From Hygrocybe punicea (taxonomy: Eukaryota > Basidiomycota > Agaricomycetes > Agaricales > Hygrophoraceae), in contig OY744464.1 in NCBI GenBank assembly GCA_963556145.1, forward strand, positions 1,178,001-1,242,000: 64,000 nt of DNA. The letters run 5' to 3'. Shown here piece after piece: positions 45,448-57,400 of this stretch. Under the pieces are notes generated by a model. It was not told where the DNA came from. It saw only the letters and a list, made by a program, of their open reading frames with translations, and searched no databases. The translations under genes were made by a program, and so were the position numbers. Position 1 is the first letter of the stretch. The number at the start of each line of letters is the position of its first letter.

Positions 45448-48038
45448 CTAGGTGGTGATGACTAACAATCGAGTTGGTATATAGTTACATAATGCATTCA
45501 TTATCCTAACGCCATGTAAATGCCTGCATGTAAATGTCTGCACTGATATCATCTTGATTCCACCTGACGGGTTCAAAGTATATCTATGACTTCTGGTAAA
45601 GGCACTCATTAAACTTGTCCTAGTCGTGACGAGCAACCAACCTTTTTTTGTCATCTGCTCAGATCCATCAAGACCCGATTTCAGAACCACCCATCTTTGC
45701 CGAAGCGCTTGTATACTCCACAAATGTTGGAACAACTTTGCTATTTCACCCCAGACAATATTGTTATTATTTGAGACCATCTTGTGAATTCTGTCAAGGG
45801 TCTGAGTCAGAACTAATACATCAATAGGCAGGATGCGTATACCCATTTAAAAGGGTGTATGTATCCTGTTGACTCCACTTAGGTTTTTGGCCCTGACGCT
45901 GCATTGTTGTTCGTAGTTCCGTCCTAAAAATGTACCCTAAAATCAGAATGGAAGTTGAACAGGGGTGTTTCCACAACCATTTGGTGCTGCATTGCTGTCT
46001 GCTATGCTTGTGTCCCATGCGTTCACTGACATCATCCCAAGGTATAGTGAACTTAGAGTCCTGGTTGGCGCTAATCTCCAACACGATTTTAGTCAGGTCT
46101 TCTTCTTCTACCTTTGTCCACCGGCCTGGCAACGTTCTAATGCATGTCTGATAGATTACAACTGCAGTCACTTACCACTTATTCGTGTGGCGCGATGTTT
46201 GAGATGATTCCTGTAGTGGTCTCGGCAGTCTGTCTCGGACCTGCCAACCATGGTGCTGACAATGGTCCATTTTTCACCATGTTGCATAACATATCTGCAA
46301 TAGTGGTCAGTATATTCTAGGATACGTTGGTATCAAAGGATCTTGCCAGATCAAATCTTTATCCTCAGATTTAGTCCATGAACCCTGCTTACCCCAAGGT
46401 TGATACGCTCTGTGAACGTGATGATAAACAGCGCCTAACAGACGCAAAGGGAGGGCAGAGGCTACACATCCAGTAAATAACGCCCCAAGGATTACAGCCG
46501 TTTGCATAATTCTTGGCAGTAAATGCACTTTTTTCAATCAATTGAGAAATATGGACTTAGTGGAATTTCCAATGCTGAATCTTGTATCTCATGAAATACT
46601 GCATGGATTGAGATGGGTATAGAGGGAAAGTTGTACTATTCTTGAAGGGCTATCCGCTCCTGTAATTATATTTCGACAATATTTAGTGGATGATGAGTTG
46701 TAGATGAAACAAGAGGTAAACCAGTACTTTTTAACACCCAAAATGATATTGTCAAATTATGGCATCAAATGAGCTCCTATGAAGAAGATTGTAGGGAGAA
46801 AATTGTCCATTTTTTCAAGGGCTAAAAGTACATATACCGTGTTTTTCTTTATTTTTGGTCTGTGAGTCCATATTTATGATTCTTGTGGTATTTCACTCCC
46901 ATGCAGACAAACATAATATAGATGCAATATGGACTCAATGAACAAAAATAAAGAAAAACACGGTATATGTACTTCTAGCCCTTGAAAAAATGGACAATTT
47001 TCTCCCTACAATCTTCTTCATAGGAGCTCATTTGATGCCATAATTTGACAATATCATTTTGGGTGTTAAAAAGTACTGGTTTACCTCTTGTTTCATCTAC
47101 AACTCATCATCCACTAAATATTGTCGAAATATAATTACAGGAGCGGATAGCCCTTCAAGAATAGTACAACTTTCCCTCTATACCCATCTCAATCCATGCA
47201 GTATTTCATGAGATACAAGATTCAGCATTGGAAATTCCACTAAGTCCATATTTCTCAATTGATTGAAAAAAGTGCATTTACTGCCAAGAATTATGCAAAC
47301 GGCTGTAAATAACTCGTTGTCAACGTACCTATCTTAGACCAAAACATATTATTATGTGTCATTTTAGATGTGGTGAAGATTAGTTCTGCCAACTGTTCGG
47401 AGTTGATATTGTTCAGCTGTGATACGAACTAATCAATGTGACAAGACGTCGAATGTGGTCAAACCCGGGCCACCTCCTGGTATGAAGTGATCACTTCACG
47501 CATCAAGCTATCCTCTTCCGCCGAGAACTTCCCTTGTTTGTACACCAAACCCTCATTTTGTGCCAAATCTGCCAACTGTCGAGTAGATAACCATTTTGTC
47601 GCCAACATTTCTGCATTTTCTGGAGTATTCTGCTTTCCGATGGCCAAAGTAGAATCCAGCGCCGATTGCTCATGACTTCCGGTCATCTCAGACCCGGAAT
47701 CTAGCATAGCAGATTAGGAATACAGCAGACAGCTAACTTGCGCCCTTACCATCGCCCAGAGTATTCACAACTTCACTGTCCATCGTATCTCTAATTTCTG
47801 CAGCGGGGGTAACGACTGCGTTAATGAACACGGCCAACTCGGATTCAGCACTGGAGTCGGATAATTGATTTGCCAGAGCCCCTTGGCCTTCCTGGGCCAA
47901 TCTTGACCCCTTTGCTGGCCGCTGAATTGATCAAGTAACTGAGTCAAGGTGGGAGCAAATAACGCCGAGCCAATGGCTCACCTGCTCCGTGTCTTCTTCT
48001 CGACGATGTTTCCTCAGGGATGACATTTCCGAGTGCAT
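45448..48038 (-). CDS. Multi-Myb DNA-binding protein (REB1/TTF1-like)
   Basis: The start is ATG 48038 (MHSEMSSLRKHRREEDTEQ), with a GTGAGC...CAG intron to an exon rich in Ser/Glu and another intron before 47703. Myb/SANT-type modules then follow in order. The first is YKQGKFSAEEDSLMREVITS with INSEQLAELIFTTSK. The second is GKQGSWTKSEDKDL, the third GEKWTIVSTMVGRSETDCRD with HYRNHL, the fourth GRWTKVEEEDLTKIVLEISA with SRQQCSTKW, and the fifth GQKPKWSQQDTYTLL with LFQHLWSIQALRQRWVVLKS. The arrangement matches REB1/TTF1-class proteins, which bind rDNA and promoters and stop RNA polymerase I. No stop interrupts the modules. The intron 46462-47328 contains the 811-bp MITE. The 3' end after 45640 is uncertain. 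Confidence 0.75.
46495..47305. mobile_element. Tc1/mariner-like hairpin MITE, copy 2, in an intron
   Basis: 811 bp, flanked by TA (46493-46494; 47306-47307). It begins CAGCCGTTTGCATAATTCTT and ends with the exact inverse; the two halves are nearly perfect inverted repeats of about 370 bp around a short loop near 46880-46930. Its arms share words with copy 1 at 11933 (e.g. CAATTGAGAAAT, GGAGGGAGAAA-like). It is non-coding and inserted in an intron of the Myb gene. Confidence 0.88.
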
Positions 48039-48462
48039 AGTGAACTTGAAAGCGAACTTTGAAGGATTTGTGAGTAGCAATTTCATCAGTACTGACTCTC
48101 ACTTCTTTTTTTGCAAAATGTATTTGAGAACACCTGACAACCTTCGCATACACTTCAAAAGACCAAGGCTATCTACTACAGTATTATCGACTTCGGAAGA
48201 AAAGAGACAAATTTGGCTGTGACCCTTGTTGGCCAGCTTTATGGAGCCTGTCTTGAGGGCAGTTTAAAACTGTCAGCCCGAACCGGGAACAATGGATACT
48301 CCTATGTCCTCCGAGTCAAAGGAATCCAACACGAACATGAATCCTCACCAGGAGTTCATGGATTTCTCTATCATAATGCACTATCCACCATAATCCTCTG
48401 AGACTCGGAATCTAACATTCCCACCCTAGTATCTAGTCAATTCCCACTATACTACACGATCC

Positions 48463-48858
48463 ATGGAGTTTTGGCAATCCGTTGTCGAGTACAATGAAAT
48501 GTTGGGCAAGTTACTTGAAGCTGAGGATGTGTTTTTGCGGCAGAGGTACGCCGTGATCAAGAAGGAATGCCAGCTCATCAACAAGGAGTTGGAGTATCTT
48601 ACCAAGGGCAAGATACAGCAACATCATAACATATCCCTGGCTTGCGCCAGGATGCAGGGCCGGGATTCAACAACATCTCCCCTTTTCCCACCCCATCTCG
48701 CTCCCATAATGCAGCTGGGGCCTGCAGAAAGGTTACGCTTACTCAAACGGAGCCAAGCCGACCAGGCTTGTGACACCGAAGAAAGAGCGAGGCATAAGGG
48801 TCAAACTGGGTCAGAGAACATGGAAAATGCGGGCAATTTTCCGGAAGTCAGGTTGTAG
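48463..48858 (+). CDS. Small coiled-coil hypothetical protein, 131 aa
   Basis: An uninterrupted ORF from ATG 48463 starts MEFWQSVVEYNEMLGKLLEA and continues with QRYAVIKKECQLINKELEYL, a likely helical hairpin or coiled coil, then a polar tail. It lies on the strand opposite to the Myb and SPT5-like genes. Not recognised. Further 5' exons at 48213-48401 are possible but unsupported. Confidence 0.4.
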   Translation: MEFWQSVVEYNEMLGKLLEAEDVFLRQRYAVIKKECQLINKELEYLTKGKIQQHHNISLACARMQGRDSTTSPLFPPHLAPIMQLGPAERLRLLKRSQADQACDTEERARHKGQTGSENMENAGNFPEVRL

Positions 48859-49046
48859 GAGTCTGCGAGCCTATCTTTTTACTTTTTTAATGTATCACAA
48901 TAACACACTATTTATTATAAAGGTTACCGGGATTCTAATCAAGCACTTAAGTTTTTGTGCAAGCATAAGTGTACACGGTCGTAAGATGGCAACAGACATG
49001 GACAATTTAAATAGTGCACGATTTGCGAGTAATAGTATGTATCCTA

Positions 49047-51780
49047 TTAAAGCTTCAAGCTGCAAACAGCCAACTGTTGGCGAGGCACTTTGCAAAAAGG
49101 ACTCTGACGACCAGAAGTCGTATTCAAGTCGAGGCCGCAAAGTGTGAGAATCCATTCACATTCTTTGGCCTGCAAAACGGCGGCTACTTTCCCTACATCA
49201 TCACCAGCAATAATGACCACTATTTCACCAACCCCATCAGGGTGAACGGGAACGAGCAAACGCAGTGGGACTAACATGGTGCGGGGAACCCTGCTCAACA
49301 ATTTGACATTGATTGCTGGAGGGTCGCCTGTGACCGGAGTGCCCAGCGTATATGCAACCTTGTTCTCGTGGGTGCCATTTTCCCAGCTACAATCCGGCGT
49401 TCTGGATCCAACAATGCGCACTTTAATAGACTTTCCACGTAAGTGTTCTGTCGCAAGCCAATGTTCCGCAGGACCTGCGTGAGTAAGCCTGCGTCAAAAA
49501 CAGGGGGGACAGGAAACAGGAAGCCTTATACTAGATAATAGGGCCTGGGGAGGTGTTTCATCACGGTATTCTGGTGCATCAAGCCCTTGTTGTGCGTCTC
49601 GTAAATGCAGATCTTGACTGGAAGCCGTGTTCCTGGGCGTCAACTCTGGAATGAATGCTGACATCTCATTTAGACATAGAGGCGGCCGTGGGGTTCGAGA
49701 GGAAGGATCCCAAGCCGGTGTCTGAGAATTAGATAAATCCTGCACAGGCGTTGACAGGATAATTGAATTGGAAACAGCTGGCGACACCAATTTCAAGTTG
49801 CTCGTGAGGATCTCTGGCTGGTGGGAAAGTGGCAGCCGAGTACTGCGTAATTCGGAGGTGCTCAGAATCAGGACAGTTACGGTTGGACAAATAAGAAAAT
49901 TTTACTATTTATCAGCCAGAAAGTCTCCCCCGATTTGCGCAATCTTGCCAGTAGCTTCTAGATAGACACTGTACGTCTCGAGGTATGCATGATGGTCTTG
50001 AATTATCCCATAGTACCCTCTATAGCGGTGTGCTTTCACGACGAGAACATGTCTGCCAGCCATTGGATCTCTGCCCCGCACAAGACCCCGAGCCACTTCA
50101 AATTCACACCCCTTAGATTGTTCTCTGACATAGGCCTCTGGCAATGAGATCCGACAATCTGCTTGAGCAAAGTCCACATTGAGGGTATGTACCTGGAAGT
50201 CATACAGACTCGGAGGAGAGGGATCCTGCAGTAAAACAGTATAAGCTGCCATGGCAGGGTAAATGACATCACAAACCTCCGAATAGCTTGACCATGAATG
50301 ATCAGAGAGGACTTTCAGCATGCTATCGCAAATCCCCAGTACATAACTGTGGCTTCCTGCCCAAAAGCCATCCCGCACCTCCACATAATCTCCAACTTTG
50401 AAGCTTTTGCTAACCTGACACGCTAGCAAGTCAAGCAAAGGCTCGTCTTCAAAGGTAATTCTGGCATCAGGCTCCTTCCATAGTTGGACTTGCACAGTAT
50501 TTTCATGCTTGTCAACTATGGTACTGAGGAAACCCTTCTGCTCCCCACTGATGACCCTGACGCGATCGTTAATGCATAGAGTAGCAGCAGCATAGTCAGT
50601 ATTCCATCTATGCTTGAGTGCTTTGTTGAATCCCAGACTCTCGCTGAAGAGTCTGAGTTCTTCATAAGTTGGATGTACATTTTTTGTGGTCAAATCATTA
50701 AGGGCGAGCACTCGTTCCAATAGACCATGCTTGAAAACTTTGCCTTGGAATTTGAAAAGATCAATCCGTTGCTGAACGGTGTCCGGGCCAAAAATCGTGC
50801 GAGCCTGGTCGGGATCGAAGAGTGACTGGTCAGAACGACTGTAGCGTGTGCGCTTGGTATCAGAATAAGAGAGGCGGGGCATCACCCACAATCTCACCCT
50901 CGAGGTAAATGAGTCCATGTCAGTGACAAAACTGAGGTCCTTTTTATACGTGCCTTTCTTAATGCGCACCCAATGACCAAATGCAACCACGTCCGTGTTT
51001 CGCATTTCCAGGAGTTGTACACGCTCAGAAATTGGCACAAGCATGATTTCCTCGTTCAGAAAGACAATGTGCACATTTCGAAAGGCGCGCTGGATGTCTA
51101 CCCTAGCAGGGGCTTCTACGTATATCGTTCCAGGGATGGAGGATTGTGAGAAAGCAGAAACAATCTTGAAGTTCTGGATGCATCGACTTTGTTGAAGTAC
51201 AAGTTCAAGACAGTCCGATTCAAAGCCGTGCTGAAGATGTTGGATCAACCAATAGCATCGCAAGAGAGAGGATTCGCTTACCTTCATCCTGACACGCCAA
51301 AGGCTCACGTCCCCAGGCATCGGTTTACGGAAAGCCAGCGGTTCATTGCTTGAACAATCACTTGGGTGGATGGTTAATCGTGGTAGATGCCGCTCCCGGT
51401 TTATCATGATGTGTGCCTGAGTTGACAGTTCAACGTGTTCCTCACGAGCAAGTTGCCAGTGATTGTCCCAGGGGTGACGATGACTCCTTGTGTACGGAAA
51501 GTCATGATCGAGTGCTAAAGTCACGCTTTGATCATCTGAGTTGTCCCCCGAGACGAAATCTGTGTGAACAGGTGCGTGATTTGGACTTGAAGGGAAGGGG
51601 AGATACAGCAACAACTTACCATGAAGGCTTCCATCGTCATGCTCATCCGAGTTGTCACTGCGAACATCGGCTTCCAAGTCCAGGAAAGTGGATACCTATT
51701 GCCACCGTAGAACTTGGGGAATATAATAATAACACATTCTCAACTCTTACCGTCAGTCGTCGTTTCTTCAAGTTTAACAT
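49047..51780 (-). CDS. SPT5-like NGN/KOW protein (accessory paralogue)
   Basis: The start is ATG 51780 (MLNLKKRRLT). Two short introns join this to FLDLEADVRSDNSDEHDDGS, a typical acidic SPT5 N-terminus. An NGN-like domain follows (LWRVRMKVSESSLL near 51280; IPGTIYVEAPARVDIQRAF near 51120). KOW modules are visible at about 50975 (GHWVRIKKGTYKKDLSFVTD), 50560 (NDRVRVISGEQKGFLSTIVD), 50400 (FKVGDYVEVRDGFWAGSHSY) and 50050 (GRHVLVVKAHRYRGYYGIIQ). Near 49710 is TPAWDPSSRTP, like the SPT5 C-terminal repeat, and the end (49420-49047) holds LRLLVPVHPDGVGEIVV with GDDVGKV, a further KOW. SPT4/SPT5 is a processivity clamp on RNA polymerase II. The divergence and single C-terminal repeat suggest a lineage-specific paralogue. 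The splice joining the 49905 and 49800 exons could not be fixed. Confidence 0.75.
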
Positions 51781-51958
51781 GATGCCACAATTGATGCCAC
51801 ATGCGAATATCAAACTTTGTGATCAGGAAGAATCCGAGTCCAATACAACAACGTCAACATGTACAATCAAGTGTTAAAAGAGATCGCGACAGTAATTTCT
51901 TGTTAAGCATAAATATATAAATTCATGGGATGAAAACCGGCAAAAAAATCACCTTGAT

Positions 51959-52499
51959 TTAGTCCAGGATGATACCCAAATGGTCAGCAATTTGTTGTCT
52001 TTGGGCAGCTACTGTGGGAGCAGGGTGCTGGGGTAGCAACAGGAGGTTAAGATGGGTTGCGGCTGCGATGCAGTTCGCAGCCGGGGACGAGTCATTATCT
52101 CCTGTATTTTCTAAATAGATTACATACACGTGAAGCCAATTAATTCTTCACGAGTCTTCGGCGCTGGTGGTTGGAGTAGTCCATATAGGCCACGCAGTGG
52201 GGCACTCCGACCTGCACTGGAATTGGCAAGTCGCATGGGCAGGCTATGGCATTTGTGAGATATGCGAACATTACAAGAAACTGAATTTATGTTTGGTCAA
52301 TCCTGTCGACTGTGGCCTTGACACCGTCAACTTTGGTCTTGATAGCGTCAACTTTCTTGCTTAGTTGTTTGATAAGGTCTGATAACTCCCGAATGTTGTC
52401 CCCAGGAGGTGGGATGTTCGGAATGCGCTCAACTTCCGTAATTACATCTCGGAGACCATTAGCCAGTTGGAGGAAATCGGGTTGCAAAACGTCAGCCAT
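51959..52499 (-). CDS. Small coiled-coil hypothetical protein
   Basis: Exon 1 from ATG 52499 encodes MADVLQPDFLQLANGLRDVI, then DLIKQLSKKVDAIKTKVDGV, a heptad-like helix. The last exon near 52070-51959 ends with AAQRQQIADHLGIILD before the TAA at 51959-51961. The middle exon is not resolved. From memory this start/end combination occurs in an Agaricomycete-specific small protein family without known function. It lies just upstream of the SPT5-like gene on the same strand. Confidence 0.45.
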
Positions 52500-53052
52500 C
52501 GTCAAGGTGTTACAAAAAACAAAAAAACAGGGCAAGGGGTAAGTGAATTCACTCTCCGCTCGAAATGCCAGCAAGCATGAATTCGACGGGACTCAACAAC
52601 AACACGATATTTTGAAAAGAAAACAAAGATGCCAGGCTATTGGCTGGACATGAATAATATTGTAAAGCAAGAATGGGAATAATGGTATAAGAATTGGAGT
52701 GAGCATCAAAACAGATGTTTGACGGTGATCGCTTCTTAAAGTTAAATTACATAACAAATGACCCTAAAGAGACAATGTATATAAGTCGCTGAGTTCTGCC
52801 CTCACAACTTCCGCTTCCCCGATCAGTAGCCATCATGAATGCCGTAGCTAAAAAATTCCATGCTTAATAAGCAGTGTCGCTTCTCTCCATTCAAACCGCC
52901 CTAGACAGTCATTGTATATAAGTCACCGAATTCCGCCATCGCATCCGCGATCTTTGCCCTTCCATAATAGTTAATAAAATAATGAATAAATAATCAATGT
53001 TGGAAAAGATATAAATTGCGGAGCGATGATTTAGACTGACATTTGCTGGAGG
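52500..53052. other. No supported gene
   Basis: Divergent intergenic DNA between the coiled-coil gene and the gene at 53053. Two similar phrases, TGTATATAAGTC at about 52776 and 52913, could be TATA-like repeats; their spacing (about 137 bp) suggests a short duplication. Confidence 0.35.
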
Positions 53053-54324
53053 ATGGCTGACGACTTAGATAACTGTGGTGAAGGTTTGTTCTTCCACATT
53101 CTGAGTCTATGAGACCGACCGACAATTTATTGCAGAGTCCATCCCAAATTTCCCATTCATTTTCCCGCCCTTATCCTATAGTTTACCGCCCTGTATTGCA
53201 TCACTTCGTGGTAAGTTGTGTTATCTAAATTCAAGTGATGACTTGATATTTCATTGCGGCAGACCCGACACCCAACACCTCGCCTTTGGTCCCAGCAGGC
53301 AAAACCAGGGACTCGATCTTCGAAAGACTTGACCTGTTCTTGCTTATACCCAGTCCTCCGCCATTCTCTCAGTTAACACCAAATGCCATAAGCTGCGAAT
53401 ACCTACTGGAATGGCATAAAATTCTTAGCTCTGCTCGAAGCCACTACAATATCGGAGTACCGCTGAGGCCGTTGTGGTGCGGCAACAAACGTCTTTTCGG
53501 AAGACAAGAAATTTGGGCTGTTGCATTTCTCATGCGTAACATCTATGGGCAATTTTGGCAACCGGAACTCTGTACGTTCCATAGTAATTGTTGTGCCATT
53601 GCTCATCAACCACAACAGTGGGCATTTTGGCTTCAACGGGCAAATATTTTGCATTTGGGACATTGGAAGACCCCCACCCCTCCTTTTTGGACTTTGTAAG
53701 TATTATTACATTTGCCATACATTCTCATTATCTTTCTAGGTTATCCAAGACCATGAACTTATGGTAGAACAACTCAAACAAAATGTCCTCGCGACAATTA
53801 TTTCTCAAGTTCACAGCGGGCGGTATGGACCGGTCAGGAAATTGTTGGAATACGTGAAGTCCAATCAGATCTGGAACCTCCCGGCTTGGGAGGTAAGTTT
53901 TTTTAATTACTCATGGAACAATTTTTTCTCAACTGTGTACAGTGCAGCATGGCGTCGATATCCTCTTCGGGGGATTGATTATGGCCGATTTAATGAGGGA
54001 TGTATTTCTTGGCTCACACTTCTCCATTGCACGCCACTGGGAATACAGTTTCCTTGAGCGGCGACCCTATATTTCCAAGGATACTTTGGAAACGGCAGCG
54101 CAACTTGTAAGGAAATGTTATTTTGCCCCACCTTCACTGAAATGTATTTTAAATTACAGTGCGTATATGTCGTTTGTCATGTAGTCTACCAGCAAGAATT
54201 CACATGCTCTAATTATCAAGGTGTTGCGAGGGATGTCTGCGATATCATTAACGACATGTACAATGATCCCATGCAGTTCGAGAGGTACCTGTTATTGGAG
54301 GCCACCTGGGATCAGCGCCTTTAA
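53053..54324 (+). CDS. Multi-exon hypothetical protein, apparently intact
   Basis: The start is ATG 53053 (MADDLDNCGE), with a GTTTGT...CAG intron of about 50 bp. Exon 2 (from about 53136) is Pro-rich then globular, containing LEWHKILSSARSHYNIGVPL and IWAVAFLMRNIYGQFW. Introns near 53697-53741 and 53892-53941 separate VIQDHELMVEQLKQNVLATI and QHGVDILFGGLIMADLMRDV. The last exon ends with SNYQGVARDVCDIINDMYND and the stop at 54324. No stops interrupt this model. The family is not recognised; no membrane segment or catalytic motif is evident. Confidence 0.5.
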
Positions 54325-54492
54325 TTAGTTTTTCATTTACTGGGTTTAAATTTTCACCGGGTGGTTTTTTGATTACCACATCGTAATTGCAATCCAACCC
54401 ATCTCTAAACTTCTCCACAAAATTTCCTGTCGTCCATATGTTGATTTAATCCATCAATTATCGTAGAGCCTGCTGACTGTACTCTTTGACCC

Positions 54493-57400
54493 ATGGATTG
54501 TGGCTCTGCATTTGGTCAAACCTGCTCTTGCAGCAGAACTTTTTCCCACTTGGGAGCTTTTAGGAATCACCAGAACAACTGCAGGCACAGTAAAAGACGC
54601 CTGTCTAATGCGCTGGCGAAAGCGAAGGAGGCCTTAGCTGCTAGAAAACGGGACAGCATCGTATCTAACCCGAACCCAGAGCCTTGTCCGAGTGTTGACG
54701 GCGACCAGCGGGATCACTTTATTCCCCATATCCCTCCACAGTCTTGGGACGCCACCCCTTCTACGGAATCTGATATCGGTTTCGACGAAGCGAGACCTAA
54801 GAAACGTGTCAAAAAACTTCCTCTTCGCTTTCGGGTGGCCAGTCTGCAGATGCATGACAAGAAACTCGCCGATATTCTTCCTCAACCAGCCCCCGCGCTA
54901 CCCCCTCCTGGCGTAGAAGCTACGGGTTCAGGTTCTCGAGCATCACCACCATTGACTAAGCTTGACACCACTAATTCTGTTGAATATGGCGATTCTGGCA
55001 TGCGCGGTTGTATTCGCCGAATTCTTGATTCTGAAAAGAATTCATTTGGCATATTCCGTCGCTACCATGCAGAGAAATTCCCATCCCATGATCCTGAAGG
55101 CGAGGCGAACTTATGGTCCATGTCAAATATAGTGGGGGCCAACATGTCCAGGTCCAAAACTGTCAAGTCGGGCATCAGACACACCGATTCTTCACAGGTC
55201 GAAAACTTCGGCCCATATCCCAATAAGAGTTCCTTCAGACTGGGTGAATGGTACTGGAATGGAGACAAGCAGAAGTCACAGCACAATTTCAAGCAGCTTT
55301 TGGACATTGTCGGAGATGAGGAATTTCAGCCAGAAGACGTTCGAACGACTCATTGGCAGAAGATCAATAACCAGTTGGCCCTCAACAACTGGGATAAAGA
55401 TGAGTGGATCGACAATGATGCCAGATGGAGGAGTTCACCCATCGAAATATCAGTTCCATTTGACCGCAACACGAGTAACCCTGGTGTTCGGGAATATGTG
55501 GTGGAGAAATTTCACTATCGTCCCTTGGTGTCAGTTATTCGGGAAAAGATGTCGAGACAATGTTACAATTTACACTTCCATTACGAACCTTACACACTTC
55601 TCTGGCAGCCCTCCGGTGACAGGGAAATTCGCCTTCATGGAGAATTGTACACATCACCGGCCTTCATCAATGCCCATGACGCTCTACAGAATTCACCCCC
55701 GGAACCTAACTGTGAACTCCCTAGAGTTATTGTTGCCTTAATGTTCTGGTCTGACGCCACTCACGTAATGAATTTTGGAAACACGAAACTCTGGCCATTA
55801 TACATGTTTTTCGGCAATGAATCGAAGTATCGATGGTGTAAGCCGTCGTCTAATCTATGCGAACATGTCGCCTACTTTGAGAGGGTATGCCTTCCATATC
55901 TCATTCTCGCAGGTCTCGCACTAATGACTGAGTTTAGCTACCAGATGCATTCAAAGATTTTGCAAGCAAATACAGTGGCAAAAAAAAACTCAAACCGGAG
56001 TTTATGGCACACTGTCACCGTGAATGTGTTCATGCCCAATGGGAGATTCTCCTTGATGATGATTTTATACATGCCTATGAACATGGCATCGTGATTGAGT
56101 GCTGTGATGGGGTTGTACGCAGATTCTATCCTCAGATTTTTACTTATTCGGCAGACTATCCTGAAAAGTGAATGTCGTTTGTTCACAAGTCGCTTCTAGC
56201 TTGGCTCACACCATTGTCCTGCAGGATCCTTTTAGCTAGCATCCGCAACTTGGGAGGATGTCCATGTCCGCGTTGCACAATTCCATTATCAAATGTTCAT
56301 CTAGTAGGCACTAAAAGGGACAGGAACAATAGGGTGAAGCTAGCTCGTGTCGACGATCTCTAAGGCGTGACACAGGTACAGGTACCACCATGTGTATCCG
56401 GAAACGGGTACGCTTGGGTACAGGTACGGGTACCGGATTGGCGTACCCAGGCAATACCATACCCTTTTCCACGGTGTTACGGGTATGCCGGTACCGGCAT
56501 TCCGGTCAGGTGAGTGGTCACTTGACGTTGTTGATCACTCACGACGTGTCTCGTTTCATGCGCCAACCCCCACCATTGCCCCAAACGTGAGGTGAGTGGG
56601 GGTTTCTGGTTCTGTTCTAGGTGACGACGATGACGATGACGATGCCCTCCCTCGCTGCAAACGCAAGCGGGGGGTGTACTTCTCTTCTAACGATGACGAC
56701 AACGATGGCCAACACCACCCCTCCCTCGATGCAATGACGCCAACTCTACCCCCTCCCCTCCCTCGCTGCAAACGCGAGCGGAGGGGTCTCTTGTTTCGTT
56801 CTACGTGACTACGGCCACCACCACCACCCCTCCGTCGCTCCCAATGCAAGTGGAGGGGTTTCTTCATCTGTCGCGTCTGCGTTCGTCTCTCCTCGGCAAT
56901 GGCGACAACAACGGTGACACCCACCCCCTCCCTCGCTCCAAAAGCGAGCGGAGGATTTCTTTGTTTCGTTCTCAGTGACTACGGCTACGGCTCCCCCCTC
57001 CCTCGCTCCAAACGCAAGTGGAGGTGTTTCTTAGTATAGTTATATACATAAATATATATTTCTATAGAAAAAACTGAGTGAACCCACACAAACCTGTGGT
57101 AACCCATGGTAACCCGCCCAAAACCGCGGTAATACCGCACCTGTTCCCGTACGGGTACGGTGTTCACGGGTAGGGGTAAGGGTCCAGAAAAAAATACTCA
57201 AGGGTAACCTCTGTCATGCCTTAACGATCTCCGCCATAGGAACTTGGTATCTCAGGCCCGACGGGCCATTTATCAGCATAATTTTGCTGTTGACAGCGCA
57301 CCCGTAGAGCGAATGCTCAAACCTAATTCATTTGTTCCCGCCTCTGTACGTCATTTGTCGGAGATCGGATGAGATGACTTAACATTGACTGTGCGTTTCG

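Noticed and set aside
54634..55741. Alternative-frame ORFs within the Plavaka gene
   Set aside because: Overlap a frame with clear family motifs and have no own support.
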